DNA from: Varroa destructor
Taxonomy: Eukaryota > Arthropoda > Arachnida > Mesostigmata > Varroidae
Direction of reading: 5' to 3'
NCBI RefSeq assembly: GCF_002443255.2
Contig: NW_019211456.1
Coordinates: 51,768,486-51,832,485 of the forward strand
Length of the DNA stretch: 64,000 nt
A model generated the notes under the pieces. That model ran no database searches. It was not told the DNA's origin and saw only the letters and a program-made list of their open reading frames with translations. Shown here piece after piece: positions 13,101 to 26,036 of this stretch (the first letter of the stretch is position 1; each line of letters starts with the position of its first letter). A program made the translations under genes and the position numbers.

Positions 13101-15452
13101 CAGGCCACACTTAGATAACTGCGGGAATTTTAGTTATCGGCGAATAAGTATGAAGCAAGTAGACATTGCATTTTGCTGCTATAACTTCGTGAGAAATGTA
13201 TCTGGAACATTTCAGCCGAATTTATTGATCGATAACGCTGTAGTACGAAATAATTTCAAGCCACGTCGAAGGCTCAGCGCCTTAGATATTCAAGGCTAGT
13301 AGGTTTTATTTGCCTGGAAGTGGACTCCCCTGAATATATTTTAGGCAATAGATAAACGATTAAATTGGAGAACTATAGTTTCTGTCGGGTTTCGGGAGTT
13401 TCATACCCGCCAAGTTAATATAAAACACACTGTAGTGCAGTCTCAGGAACGACCTGTTTGTATTGTCACTTTAAATCCTAGCGTCCCCTGAACGCACGTT
13501 CGTATACATGGCCACAAAAGTTCCTTGGCCGTCTACTTTTAATTAAATCTTTCTGACCACAAGAGACGAGCGAAAGTGGTTTACTTTGAAGTGTCTGAGA
13601 TCTGTACCGCTGTTACGCGTCGGATGCTTACATCACCGTACATAGACCTATGGAACTTTGTTTAGGTCGATCTAAATCTTGTGACGAAGTTGGTCTAGGT
13701 TCGTTATGGTCGGGAAATGGTTATGTCAGAAAGAAAGGTCAGCTGCATACATTTTGTACAATGCCAATAAAAGTAGTGGCCACACATATACCACAATGGC
13801 GTTCATGTTGCTTCGCAATAAGAACAACAGCGACCGCAGATGGCTGCAGGGCCATTGCAGCAGGGTCGCTGATGTTAACCTCCGCTGCGACAAGCATCGC
13901 TATCACTGAATCATACCTTTATTAGCAGCATCATTACTACGACTACGGCCGATACAATCGATCAGATCGCACAGATATACTGACGTTACCCAGTGACTCA
14001 ATTAATCAGCCTTCCAACATCTGACAACAATAAGCACAAAAGGCACCGCCGACTGATAACGTCTTGATCCGATACCGCTCTTTACGTTCTTGTCAACTAC
14101 TGACCACCAATTTCATGTCGGACTTTTGACTAAGTGGCGAAATGAATATCCGGCTAAGACCCATAGTATTGGCATTATTATTACATGTGGCATTGTGAAA
14201 TCAACATTTAATTTCTCTATTTGTTCGCTTGTAAACGCCGTCGTGTTAACCGCCGTCGTCTTGTAAACTCACATCTTTGCTTATAAAGTTGCATTTGCAT
14301 ATCAGTAACATATGATAAACTTTTAGCTTTGGTTATGATTTTAGTATTTGGGCGCTTCGATATGTAGCGTAGTCAAAGCATTATAAGTCGTCGTCTGTCC
14401 TTGCGCGACGCTCGAACAGTGACGCCAGGGCGACTTACGCTTTTTCCGATTGTTACAAAAACAATACAATTAAGGGGATCAATCTCTGCTGCCAGCGACC
14501 CACTTGCTAACAAATATGGTAAGCGGTAGAACAGGTCAACGAAAAATAACGTACTGAAACAGACTTTTTAGCCCTTTTCTGTCCTGGAATCGTTCAAAGT
14601 TGGGCTACAGTTGCATCACCGTGCTCCTTTTGGAACTAGAACATACTGCCACTGCTGTTCTTGCTACTGTTAGTATATGGACGATCGTACTTTCTGATTG
14701 CTGCCCCTGTCATGATCAGGCTGACGTTTGGAACAAGGTAGCAGATATGATTCCATTATTATTTCTGTTGCTCTTATTGTTATGTGCCCGAAAAACGCCG
14801 GACGTCTAGTTGACGAAGACACGAGCGGCGGAGACAACGCCCGGATTACTTTGAAGTGTACAAATAGATGAAAGTGTGACGACCATCGTCGTTGGCATCG
14901 CCGTCGGCTTTGGCGTGGCGGGCGCGGCGGCCTCTCTTTTGTCGCGCCTTCTATTTCCAGCAAGCCAAAATGGCGATGATGGTTACGTGCTTAATGTAGA
15001 TGAGTTCATTTCGAGTTGAAGCAAGTCAAACGCATCGGGGACCATAAACATGTGTGCGTATTACCAAGATTCGCGCGCGAAATCCCTTACACACACACAC
15101 ACGCACTCAGAGAGCAACAGCGTAGACTCGCATAAGCGGGTAGGCGAATGACTACTGCCGTATTGACAACCGCTACTACACAGAGATCGCCTACTGCTGC
15201 AATAGTTGCTATCTATCTAACGAATTCCGCCATTATGACAAAAACATCCGCCGCCATCGACAGGCCATGGGCGCCGTTGTCAGTGGAAGGTAGTCGAGCG
15301 GGAGGACGGACGTGCATAGGACCACAACGACGATGTCTCTGAGACAACGCTATCGCGCTCCGTCGTCAAGCCATACAAACTAGTGAAAGAAAGAGCTATC
15401 CTATCACTATTCCCACGACGAATGCGACCAGAATGCACTTAATCGGCGTTAA

Positions 15453-15470
15453 CTGCTGCAGCTGCAGCAG
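15453..15470. repeat. 18-bp perfect palindrome of CTG/CAG units
   Basis: CTGCTGCAGCTGCAGCAG is self-complementary and lies in a CNG-rich island at about 15120-15960. It is probably a by-product of the trinucleotide bias. Confidence 0.8.
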
Positions 15471-18400
15471 CGCCGGACCAGTGGCAACGGCAGTCGTTGA
15501 TGACAGTGACTCTGGCAACGGTCTCTTTACTGTCACTGCGACGATTGCTGCCCCTACGGACGCTGGATAGAGAGACGTGGTGGCGATGACGCACAAGCAT
15601 GGCGGTGGTGCTAGTGTCTTTCCGCAAGTCACTCACTCAAGAAAACCAGTCACAGCGGCGTCAAGCGATCACCGTATTGCGTTGTCACTATGCAACTGTT
15701 GCACTGCACTGACCAGCACGACGCGTACGACGATGATCAACCGTAGCTGCAGCAACGGCGGCGTCGTTGTCGTCGGCATGAACCCCTCCACAATCGCTGA
15801 AACAGTAGAACGAAAGCGACCACGACGGCCATAACCGGCGTCATACAGCAGGAGAACCGAGTAACGAACTCGCTACTTTTGTTGCTAGCTGAAACGGACG
15901 CTGCCACTGCTGAGAATCGTTCGTCATACGTCATAGCTATCGTACGTATCGCGTATGGTTATCGGCACAATCATCTGCTAAGTTTCTGTCGCTGCAGTGA
16001 TGCTGCTTCGACCCGTTCAAACACAGATAGGGACAAGCTTTTATACATATATATATTGTGTGTACACACATGCGCGTCTGTAACGTGATCGATTTTTACG
16101 AGAAACACGGGTAAACGATTTGAAGCTGACGATTCAATGTTTCAGCAGTCGCATTTTGTTTTTATCGTCTCCCATGGGAACTGTAGTAATTACTAAAATA
16201 GCCGATAATAATTGTGTAACTGATACAGATAATTTTAGGCATTGCTCGTCCGAAAGGATACCGTCATTGAAGAGACCTACCATGTACGGCACTAGTTGGT
16301 GCTGATCATGCTGCTATTTTTTGCCAAATTACTCTGCCTATTGTTTATAAACTTGTTTATTTGTAATGGTCGGAACGCGAGGACATGCCAAAGGATATAA
16401 ACGGATACTGTCTGACGCCACCTGACAAATAAATCGAAATAAACCATCCAGTAAGCTGCATCGAACAGCTCATTGGATTCCAATAGAACGTTATGTATGT
16501 ATCCCGAAAAATCTTCTCGTTTCTGCTTTCCTCTCTTTTAACTTATTCATAATTTACATTACGTGGAGTGATTCTGATATACCGAACAGGCCGTTGTATG
16601 CTATTTTGGGCCAACCCTGTTCAATTGAAACCTACAGACTGGGCTGTGATAGTGAAGTCACAAAAGGGAACGGCGGAGTCGATACAACGTGGAACTTCAT
16701 TCGTCTTTAGATTTGATATGTTTTTACGCGACGTCGTAGAAAACCTAAGGCGCTTGTCATTAAAGCGGGCTTGGCGCTGTAGAATGTTACCGACCGGCAT
16801 AGCTGTTACAGATAGATATCAGTAGTTTTACGATTAAATACGCTTCACTCAGCTCGGCATGTAAGACGGCAGAGCAGACCCACCCTAGTAGCAAACTGTC
16901 GTACAGATTCACACTCAAACTCAGAATACTCTCGTAGGTTGACCATTTCTCTAGAATTGTTCCGGTGCAGATTTTCGAGCTTGAGTTAGAAAACAGTGAA
17001 TGAAAGGCGAAACAGGAAGGGCTAATTTTTTTTTAACTCTCAGAGAAAATAATGATAAATTATATATGTACAGATACCTATACCGGGCGGTTTTATAGGA
17101 TATCGTCACTGGTTGGGAAGAAAGGAAATGGCAGGATAAACGAACACTATTACAGAACCCCATAAGCAGCTCAAAAGAAACTTTTTGCCGTGCTTCGGAT
17201 GCTTTCAGCACGAGATGGCGTTTGGCCCTGCCTGGTTTTAAGCTTGAACCATCTCGTTTAATTACGTGTAGCTAGCAAATACTTCAAAATTAGGCAAACA
17301 TAAGTATGAGATTCTACTAAGCTTTTCTGAAAGTTCAGCACATTTTATCTTAGTGCCAAAAAAAAACAAGCACATTTCTCAGTATATTTACTAATCTAAC
17401 TACTGGCAACATTCATCAAAACAAACGGCATACATGAGCAGAATTCATTTACGTCTAGGGAAAAGCATCTTGCCAATAGCAGGATAACAAAAGATATCCA
17501 GTCCTGTTAGTATTATGATCTAGCATTTAGGCATGCTGTGAGTGTAAGACTCAAAGATGTCCGTGTAATGGCGCTATCTCCTTAGAGGTATTTACGAGAA
17601 GACTTGAGTTGGGTAACGTTTATAGAATCATTTCTCCCCGTTCGCTTTGCGCAGGTCCAGTGCATTATGACTAATTCTACATGGAGATATTTAACCTAAG
17701 TGAACATATTGCCAGCTCTGTTTGGTGACGTCTATTCTTTCATTTACTGAAAAATTTACGTAAAATCAGTGCATACAATTGTAAGGCAACGACTTATCGT
17801 CTAATCCTAGCGGGTACTCCTCAGTGACCTTCGTAGCGGTTGCAGACTTAGCTACTGACTCTCTTAATCGTAGTTACAGGTGAGCTGAGATTAAATTTCA
17901 GGACAAGCCAAGTCGAAAAGTCGAAAATCTATCATGTAGAACTTCTCCAAATAACACAGTGATTGCCAAAATTACAAGTTTTTTTTAATAGTAGCCTATG
18001 TGGATAACTTTGGTAGCCCGACGACAAACGTCCTCTTATAAGCGCAAGCAAATATATTGAGCCCAGAATCAATACTAACAGCGAAATTATTTGTCCCTAA
18101 TCTTAGTGGTTTGTTTTTAGTAGATTTTGTTATCGGAATTCTTAAAGCAATCTAAAACAAAACACTAATTGGCTGAGATCAGTGCTTTTAACTGTCAAAA
18201 CAAATCTGTTTCCAGATGCAGAATTCGGTCCGGTCTTTGTCTGTGCGCCAGTGGAGCTCAGAAAAACCCGCCTTTTCATGGGTTCCTTAAAGAAACCCAT
18301 AAAAATCCGGGTTCCCATTTAGGTAGCCTTGCCGTACATTTTTCGCGCCGAAATTTCATCTATTACTCAGCTACAGATAAAAGCCGACATAAGCACTTAT

Positions 18401-21400
18401 GCACAGCCGTGGCATATACTAGTGAACAAAATCACACCAAATAAGGATAAAGATGAAGTACTTATTAGCGAAGTGATATTAGTTGAAGACGAACTACGAT
18501 CGAAGTGAATTCAGGCACAAGATCGTTGAAAAACGCGACATTCGCCTAAATGTTGATGTCCTCTTTATTTTGAAAGGGAATAGTTCGGTCGTTCTAGCCG
18601 CTGGTTTGAGAAACCCTTATTATTTTAGGCTTCCAATATTACAGTTTCCACCTGTTATGTAAGTAAAGATTTGTCCTATGATACATCATGAGCTCTACAA
18701 TATGGTCACCCCACCACCGACTACGGATAGGTTAAGCTTCGTCCGACAAGCTGTAGCCCGAAAGGACATACTTTTATGTCCTTATATCCTATAATAGCTT
18801 CATGGCGTTCACCTTCGTTCTATAATTTTTGTTATTATAATTTTATTATTGTTATTATTTGTTCCCGAGATATTTATTAATGAAATAGTAATCCTTGCGA
18901 AAGCTGTGTTTCACAACGGTACTAGCAATGATGGCGTCGTCAGGGATATCCCGTTTCTGTGACCCTCACTAGTGGCCCATATGACGCTTTCTTGCCTATT
19001 GCCGCTGCCTGCCAGCTTTTCTGCTGTTCGTTCGTTTGCTCTGTTTACTTGGTCGCCGTGTTACTCACCGGGCACTACCACTAGTCTCGTTGGCGGTCGA
19101 ATCCTGCTGGTAGGCCTTTCGATAAAGTTAGGATAAAGCTTGGTTGTACAATCTCCACTCTGTCGCTAACCATTGGGCCAGCTCTGCTTTCTGGCAGACC
19201 GTGAACACCAGAATGAATGGCAATGACTTTAGGATAAAATGGCGGAGAGAGAAGCAAGAATTCAAAAGCTGTTATAAAAATCTCGAAAAGAAACGTTTTG
19301 CATGACAACTATTATAGGTAATACAGGCACTTCTTGCCTACCAAGAACCTTTCAAAGGGGCCATCTGCCTGCAATGCAATTTCATTGCGAATGGGTCGTT
19401 TTCGTGTATTCGTATACAAAGGTAGGTAAAAAGGACAATGTGCGAAAGCTGCAAGGTGTGATGGCTGTGCTGGCGATAACGGTTTGTGGCATGTACAGAC
19501 ACACACAGATATCAAAGGACATTTAGAACACACGGTTTGCCAAAAAAAAAAGCAAAATTAAACCATTAACATCATTGTAGTGCCAGGCCATGCTGGGCTA
19601 CTTGAAAATAATTCTGTGACTCTGGACAGAAAAGGCGCAACCCTAGCTCTATTAGCAAAGGCCACCAGGCAAAGTGAAGGGCCACGTTCGCCGACAGGTT
19701 TATGCGCGACCTTTATGACAAAGCTGCAGTAGCACGAAGAACTGCCCAAGAAACCGCAGTAGCTGTTGATGTATTCGATAAGTATCAATAATAAAAATAT
19801 TACACGAAGATCTCGTTTGGTAAACGCTTGTGATGATACGCTCACGACACAACCATTCATTCTTCTCAATAACAAATGAAATAATTCCATAGCACAGATA
19901 TGAGTAGATCTTTATTGATTAATGCATGTTTTTTTTGTACTGTTTTTATTGATCGGCATAAGACGAAATAATCAATCGTTGTTAGAAAATTAATAGGTTC
20001 TTGATTTAAAGCAGACTACTAGTCCGCTTGACTTGTTGTTTACTATTCGTAGCTTGTTTGGTGTACTCATTCATTATTATTTCATGAATTGATTACGGTA
20101 GAACGATGCGTGGGGCGTTAAATTCTGCGAATACCTATCCGTTTCCATGGCTTCCACCATGGTGAACTATCGCACCATGTAAAAACATTATAGCTTTAAT
20201 TATTTAGCCGGTATGCGCATGGATTGGAACGCATCAAAATACCTATAATTATGCCGTGTATTAGATCCGTATGGACTACCATTTCTGTTGTCTTTTCGTA
20301 TAGGCAAATATAATATTATTTGTAGCTAGGTTACGTTGCCGGGTGACTCGTTTAAGGCACACATGTTGTGCTGATCTCTACATATTGTTGATTAGTTCTA
20401 TGCAAATAAAAATCACGTTTTGTGGTCCGGCTGTTTCCATGATACACATGGCCTAGCTCATGTTTAACCTCGCCACTATTGGCCGTTTTGCTGTCCTTAC
20501 CATCGGTGACCGGCTGTTCGCCTGCCCGCTTATCTACCTGTGCGCCTGTCGTCCGCCTAACGACAATTTCGCTAGCGGCTGGACGCATTATCTTGCCGGC
20601 TAGTGAGTGCGTCACAGCGATACCACTGACGCTGCTAAAACAACAACGAACAAGTGCCGCGGCAGTTTTAGCTCGGCTCACCCTCAATCAAAGCTGTGTT
20701 TGATCCGTTACGACGGTAGGTGGAAGCTGCGCCGATTGCCAACGTATTGTAGGCTTACAGGCACACTTTCGTAGAGATGGAGGTGACCGTGGCCTTATAA
20801 CAGTAGCACCTACGAGGAGCATCAACTATGCGATTCGTGATTGCCATTTTTCGGTAAAGTGGCTCATTTTAACAGCGGTTCCGGCTAGTACTGGTTGTGT
20901 CGCTATTCGAGTGTTGTTGCAAAGAGATAGACCTCTGGCATTGTTTGGCGCTGTCGGTGTGGCCGACCCTCCGTCGATTCACTGATTGATAGCTTGAACT
21001 GGATTGACTATCATGGAATCAGCTTGGCTTGTAGCGGCACTTTTGGAACTGTACAGATCACCGGTCAATCAACTGCAACTTGGCTGAGAGAAGGGGCGAA
21101 TTTAAATGAACACAGGACGCTAAGACGCTGGTCTTAACGTTCGTGTCCTCTTAGTTCAGAGAGAACTGAAAGGGCACGCTCAACCGCAAGCAGATTTTTT
21201 TGGGAGAAGAACTTCTCGCAATCGAGGCTCTTTATAAAGCCGCAGAGTAGGTCGAAGTATCAAAAATTGGTCAAGGTTGTACATGGAATAAGGTTCCCAT
21301 CAGTCAAAGTTACTGAGAAGGCATGTGTCGCAATCGGCTTATGGATGGTTAACATCACAAGAAAAATCATCATGTCATTACAGAATATTATTATTTGGTT

Positions 21401-23199
21401 TGGCCTTTGATGGTTTTCAGATCACTACACCATATACCAGTTAAAAGCTTTATTTTTTTTCATCAAATGAAATTTTTGATTAATTGAGATTTAATCAGAT
21501 CACAATTTACTCAGTCTTTTTCTGAGCTTTTAAATATAGCTCAATATGCCACAGTAGTAAACACCGAGTTACGAGTCAAAATTAAAAATACGAATGTACC
21601 AACACAAATCATTTCTTTCACTTTTTTTTATATAGGATTATATTTTGTATAGGATATTGTCCTCTGCGTTTAGTGCGTCTCAACTTTTATAGTGGATCTT
21701 AATAATATTAGCTTATAGCTATCATCAGAGTTATTAATACATACACATACGTATCGGTTTAACAGAAAAGGCTGAATGGAGAACTCGATCCGATTCATAC
21801 AACGATCGACCTTTTCTTTGTGTGATGTTTTTGTTTCTTAACAACTCATATGGAAAAGGAGATAGGACACGCTCATAGTCACAGAAGCTTTTATCATCCT
21901 AGCCATGTTATCCAGTATAGACACAATGAGGTCGAACCCTCACCTTCGGTTTAAAATTTACGAAGGTTCATTAAAGCGAGAATCTTTAATGTCTCTATAA
22001 ATGTACTGTGAAATACTCGCTAATTTTTATTGAAAAAGCGCCTGTTAAGCTAAACAAAACACCGGTTACGGCGTATGTGACCCTTTTGCAAGAATAGACA
22101 ATGAATAGATTCGTTTGATGGGAATATAGGAACAACACGATAGGGCCTAATCGTCGTGTTTTGTGCTATGTAGACAATCGCGGTCCTCTATTAGTAGATA
22201 TTTGCTGATTCAGGCGCGCATGATGCAATATTTTGTGTCATATGGCAGCAGAGCGCTATAATCCAGTAAATGTTGTATCAAAAATGCACTCTAGCGTATT
22301 AATTATAGCTGATTAGTAGTGGTTCTACTAACTGCCCGTACAATTTTTTTAGATAATCTGTTCTTTTGATACTCTTCAGCCAATAATGACATCGTTATGT
22401 GTCCAACAATGATAATCAGATCGATAATAATTGAGAAATCATTTTTCTAGTGTATGCCTTGAATCATAAGGGAAAAATCTTAGACGAATGCCTCAATTTA
22501 CCTTCGGATTTATTATCGCTATTTATTGTAGACTTTTCTTTATCTTTCTTTGAAAAACTTACTTTCAAATGCAAGTCTTTACCCTAACGTACGCATACGT
22601 GTGATTTAGAGGCACTTTTTACTAGCTTCGACATTCGTCTGTTATTGTATAATTTGGTTGTATTTTAAGAGCGTATATTTACATCGGATTGTTAGCCCCA
22701 CGTTTGTCAAATACTGTGTTGTTAGTGCAAAAAGAACACGACAAATCGCTATAAGTGGTCTTGTGGTTATACAGTCTCACTGTGTATGGGCAGGTTGTTT
22801 CACGGGACTATGCTCAATCACACAATCAGGCTTTCTAAAGTACCAGGAGCCTCTTGGCTGAGAAGAAATTCATGGAGGACCGCCTGGGTATCACAGAGGG
22901 ATCTGTTTCTTTTCGAATCCTGGTCCTTGTGCGGTCTGCTCTTGCGAACTATCCTGCAGGGACGCTCCTTAGTTGTCCCTTGTATCTCCATGTCCCCTTT
23001 CTTGTTTACTCTCCCCTAAGGGCTTACATTGTTGGCGTTCGGCGCTGAGATCCCCTAGAATCTCACAACAACTCGATATCTATTAAAGAACACTCTCAGA
23101 CGGCGTGAACTATACAAATTGTAATGAACAGAATCAGGTTATACCATATTTACGACTCAATGCCGTAGTTATCCATACAATACGATTTCTTCAATTGGA

Positions 23200-24830
23200 A
23201 CACATAAGCTAAGACCCATTTGCGGCAATAGCGCCGAACGTTTGGCGAGCGCGAGGGAGACGCTGGGAAGCAGCGCTGAAAGACGGGAACACAACCTTCT
23301 GCGGCAGGCACACGCTGAAGTCAGGTCCTGACTGTGGATGGCGTAGGAACGGGATATAGATAGCGGATGAAGGGGTCGAGCTCACTATAGAAGGTTATGC
23401 CGGGAGACGCCCGCTTGTGGAAAGCCCACTCAGAGTCAGCTTTTGGACCAGCCAATACAGAGCAGTGGAGGCCCTTGCTGGGTACCTAGGCAGACAACGG
23501 CAGAGTGGGTAAACCGAACAGGCACGAAAGCACACGAGTGGAGGGCGGCAGCCATACCAGGCAAGGAGATGTCAGGGCTGAGGAACGACGGGACGGGTGG
23601 GAGCTTACATTGCTCTTGGCACTCAGCTCTTCGAATCCCTGGCTAGGAAGGCATTGGCGAGCTTGTAGTGTTGCTGGGAGGGGAATATCGCCGGGCCGAA
23701 GGATATTTTTAGTTTAGCTGAAGCGGGAAAGGGAAAAATCCGAGGGAAATGAATGAGGGAACGATACAAAGTTGGGGATACAGTCGCTTCCATGCCGCCG
23801 TAGAGCACTAGTTTTTCCATCGAATCCCGGGAAAGTGAGATCACCGTTTCTCGTCTCCATCGTGCCTTCCCTACGTTTCTACCATTTCTCAATATTACTG
23901 AAACTCTCGGACTGTAGTGCTTGAGGGAGCTACGACTAGTTGGGGGCAGAGCACACCGCAAACGACATTGAAAAAGAGCTATGCTGAGACTATCAGGAAA
24001 AGGGACTAACCGTAAGCGGATGTGAGCAGTAATACCCATATCGTTGGTACTGGCCACAACCGATGAGATCCGAAGCAAGACGGTGCCCTGCCACGCGCTG
24101 CAGACTGATCCTGCCTCCACTTCCACTTCCACCGCACTGCCGCGCTAACTGCTCGTTGCGTGCGCCCGACTGTAGCCGGTGCTGCACAGCGTATACCGGC
24201 AGAGACTAAGAGTGCCGAACGGCGGTGACGACAGGCCGCTGGCGTTAGACGAAGGAAGTGGGACCGGGACGGAGAAAGCGAAAGGGAAGAGAAGGAACGA
24301 TTCAGGGATCCGGCGAACGAGAGGCAAGGACTATGGGGGTGTATATTCGGAAGCAAAATGAGGGAACTCAAAGGATGATGGAAATCGGAATAGGAACTGG
24401 GAAAATTTAAGGCATTATGGGGCAAGGCAGATGAGGAGAAAGCCGAAGATCAAATCCGTGCTGAACTGGAACCCTGAGAGAAAGATGAAGAGAGAGAACT
24501 TGGGGTAAGAGATGGAAAGAGCGTGAACAAACTTAAAAATGGGAGGCGGGAAATGGGGAGACAGGAAAGCCATGGAGTCGAAGTAAGGCATGAATATTTG
24601 GATGTAAGGCGCCCCATAACTCGTTGCTGGCGAGCACGAAACCAGCTACTAAAATGTAAAAGAAGCTGACGCCGACAAGCTATGCGGTATTGTACACGGT
24701 CGAGCGGTGCACTGAGCTGGCAGACTTGACAGGCCACTCGCACAACAACCTTTGCACGCGTCTCATGCTTCAGCTTTACTGTTGAGAAACTCGTGTTTGA
24801 GACGACCACCTGCTGCTTAACTCTATGGAT
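23200..24830. other. GC- and purine-rich island 0.5-2 kb upstream of schnurri exon 1
   Basis: The plus strand turns G- and A-rich, unlike the AT-rich DNA on both sides. Open frames of 111-170 residues exist on the minus strand (23623-24132, 24006-24425, 24450-24809), but they overlap each other, are rich in Ser, Pro and Arg, and match no family I recognise. A donor-like GGG/GTAAGA lies with its GT at 24505. An alternative leader exon, an enhancer or an old repeat are all possible. Confidence 0.35.
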
Positions 24831-25321
24831 TTCTCAGACTAAGTGAAGTAGTCTAGCGATGTAGTGCTTGCAGGGTAGCCGAAAATAGATATGCGTTAAA
24901 ATATTATATTCAATATGCGAGTCCGATGCATAAAAATGAAGCTACTGACAATGGATATATCCATGTAGGATACTTTTCTAATGATAAATCTTTATATTGC
25001 GACTGATAATTTAGACGATCCATTGATCTGTTAAGGTCGACGACGAGGTTCGCTTTTGCCATAGCGCGGTGCAGGCTCTGTAAAATTGCTCTGTCTTTTT
25101 TTACCTAAACTGTAAATATTGCTTCATAACGAATCATTCGCACGTATCACCGACGTGCTGCGTGTATTTAGCGAAGAGTCTATATAAGATATCGAGTGTT
25201 TAGGAATCGCACACACAGTGAGCCATTGAATATATCACACACAAATGAACAGCTGATTGATTCTATTTACAACCTTGTCTCGGTAGTTTTTCTATAGTGG
25301 CTGTCACTTGTATTATTCCAG

Positions 25322-25357
25322 CGCGACAATGTAATCACAATTGACGGCTAGAGCGCA
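25322..25357 (+). promoter_or_regulatory. shn: schnurri 5' leader segment with a start-stop minimal uORF
   Basis: This is the transcribed leader between the acceptor (AG at 25320-25321) and the start ATG at 25358. An in-frame TAG at 25349-25351 fixes 25358 as the first usable start; its context has G at -3 and G at +4. At 25329-25334 the leader reads ATGTAA, a start codon immediately followed by a stop. Start-stop elements are known to stall initiating ribosomes; a role here is inference. Confidence 0.6.
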
Positions 25358-26036
25358 ATGGCTGCCTCTCCCTTGAAGCTCGTGACGGTCGCTGGCACAG
25401 ACCTTTCGATGCACGTACATCCCCTAAATAACACCTTCAACAACAACAATAACAACAGCAACTGCACTATTAATACTAAAAGCAATAGATCGAGTAACGG
25501 TTACTACAAGCCATTGATTCAGCTCAACGCACATCAACAGCAGCAGCAGCTGCAAGAACAGCAGGGTCAGGGCCTTACAAGGTTGCAACATCAGAATGAT
25601 CCTCCTACGGGAATGTCCACCTCGCTTCAGCAGCCGCAACAAGTTCAACAGGCCGAATCATCACCTCCGACATTACAGCAACAACAAGACCAACATCAAT
25701 CACCACAATTAACCACAGCGTTAGCAATGGCTCCGACACACCATGTCACATTTAATCTACAACCCCAGACTCGACTGGGTTCGCCGGACCTTCAAGAGGC
25801 AGGTGCCCAGCTTTTTATGAACGGTGGCACCACAGACGGCTTTTCGCCATCCGCCTCCCTCATGGGTATATCGTCACGTCAAGGACTTTCGACGACGGCG
25901 GCGGCGGCGGGACGCAGAAAGATGTCCGTGATGCACACCGATCCACTACTCGTGATACAAGAGAATAACCTCGCCAATTACAACGGATACACCAACCACC
26001 TTAACATAAACCCCAATCAACGCCGGTTAAGTGTAG
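25358..26036 (+). CDS. shn: schnurri coding exon 1 (N-terminal Gln/Asn-rich segment)
   Basis: It starts at the ATG described for the leader and encodes residues 1-226. The content is low-complexity: an Asn run near residue 30, several Gln runs, a short poly-Ala, and basic phospho-site-like RRKMS and RRLS motifs near the end. The donor is uncertain: TAG/GTCGGT after 26036, AGT/GTAGGT after 26032 and TCG/GTATCT after 26040 are possible and each can be paired with an in-frame acceptor of exon 2. If unspliced, the frame stops at 26066-26068, giving a 236-residue product. No known domain is present; assignment to schnurri rests on position, strand, frame and composition. Confidence 0.75.

Larger units (their letters stand above)
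5303..25321 (+). other. shn: Probable first intron/upstream regulatory span of schnurri; no protein gene seen
   Basis: Twenty kilobases with no recognised coding exon on either strand. It contains GC- and CNG-rich islands at about 8900-10530, 13830-15960, 20470-20720 and 22800-24800, separated by AT-rich DNA, and several microsatellites. The AG at 25320-25321 after a pyrimidine-containing tract is the acceptor of schnurri coding exon 1. Whether the whole span is one intron depends on the unproven leader exon ending at 5302. The islands could be enhancers or alternative first exons. Confidence 0.4.

Noticed and set aside
21931..21947. GGTTCGACC-like B box on the minus strand
   Set aside because: No cloverleaf could be formed with the flanking sequence.
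23623..24132. Minus-strand frame of 169 residues
   Set aside because: Unrecognised, overlapped by other open frames, in a compositionally biased island. No evidence that it is translated.
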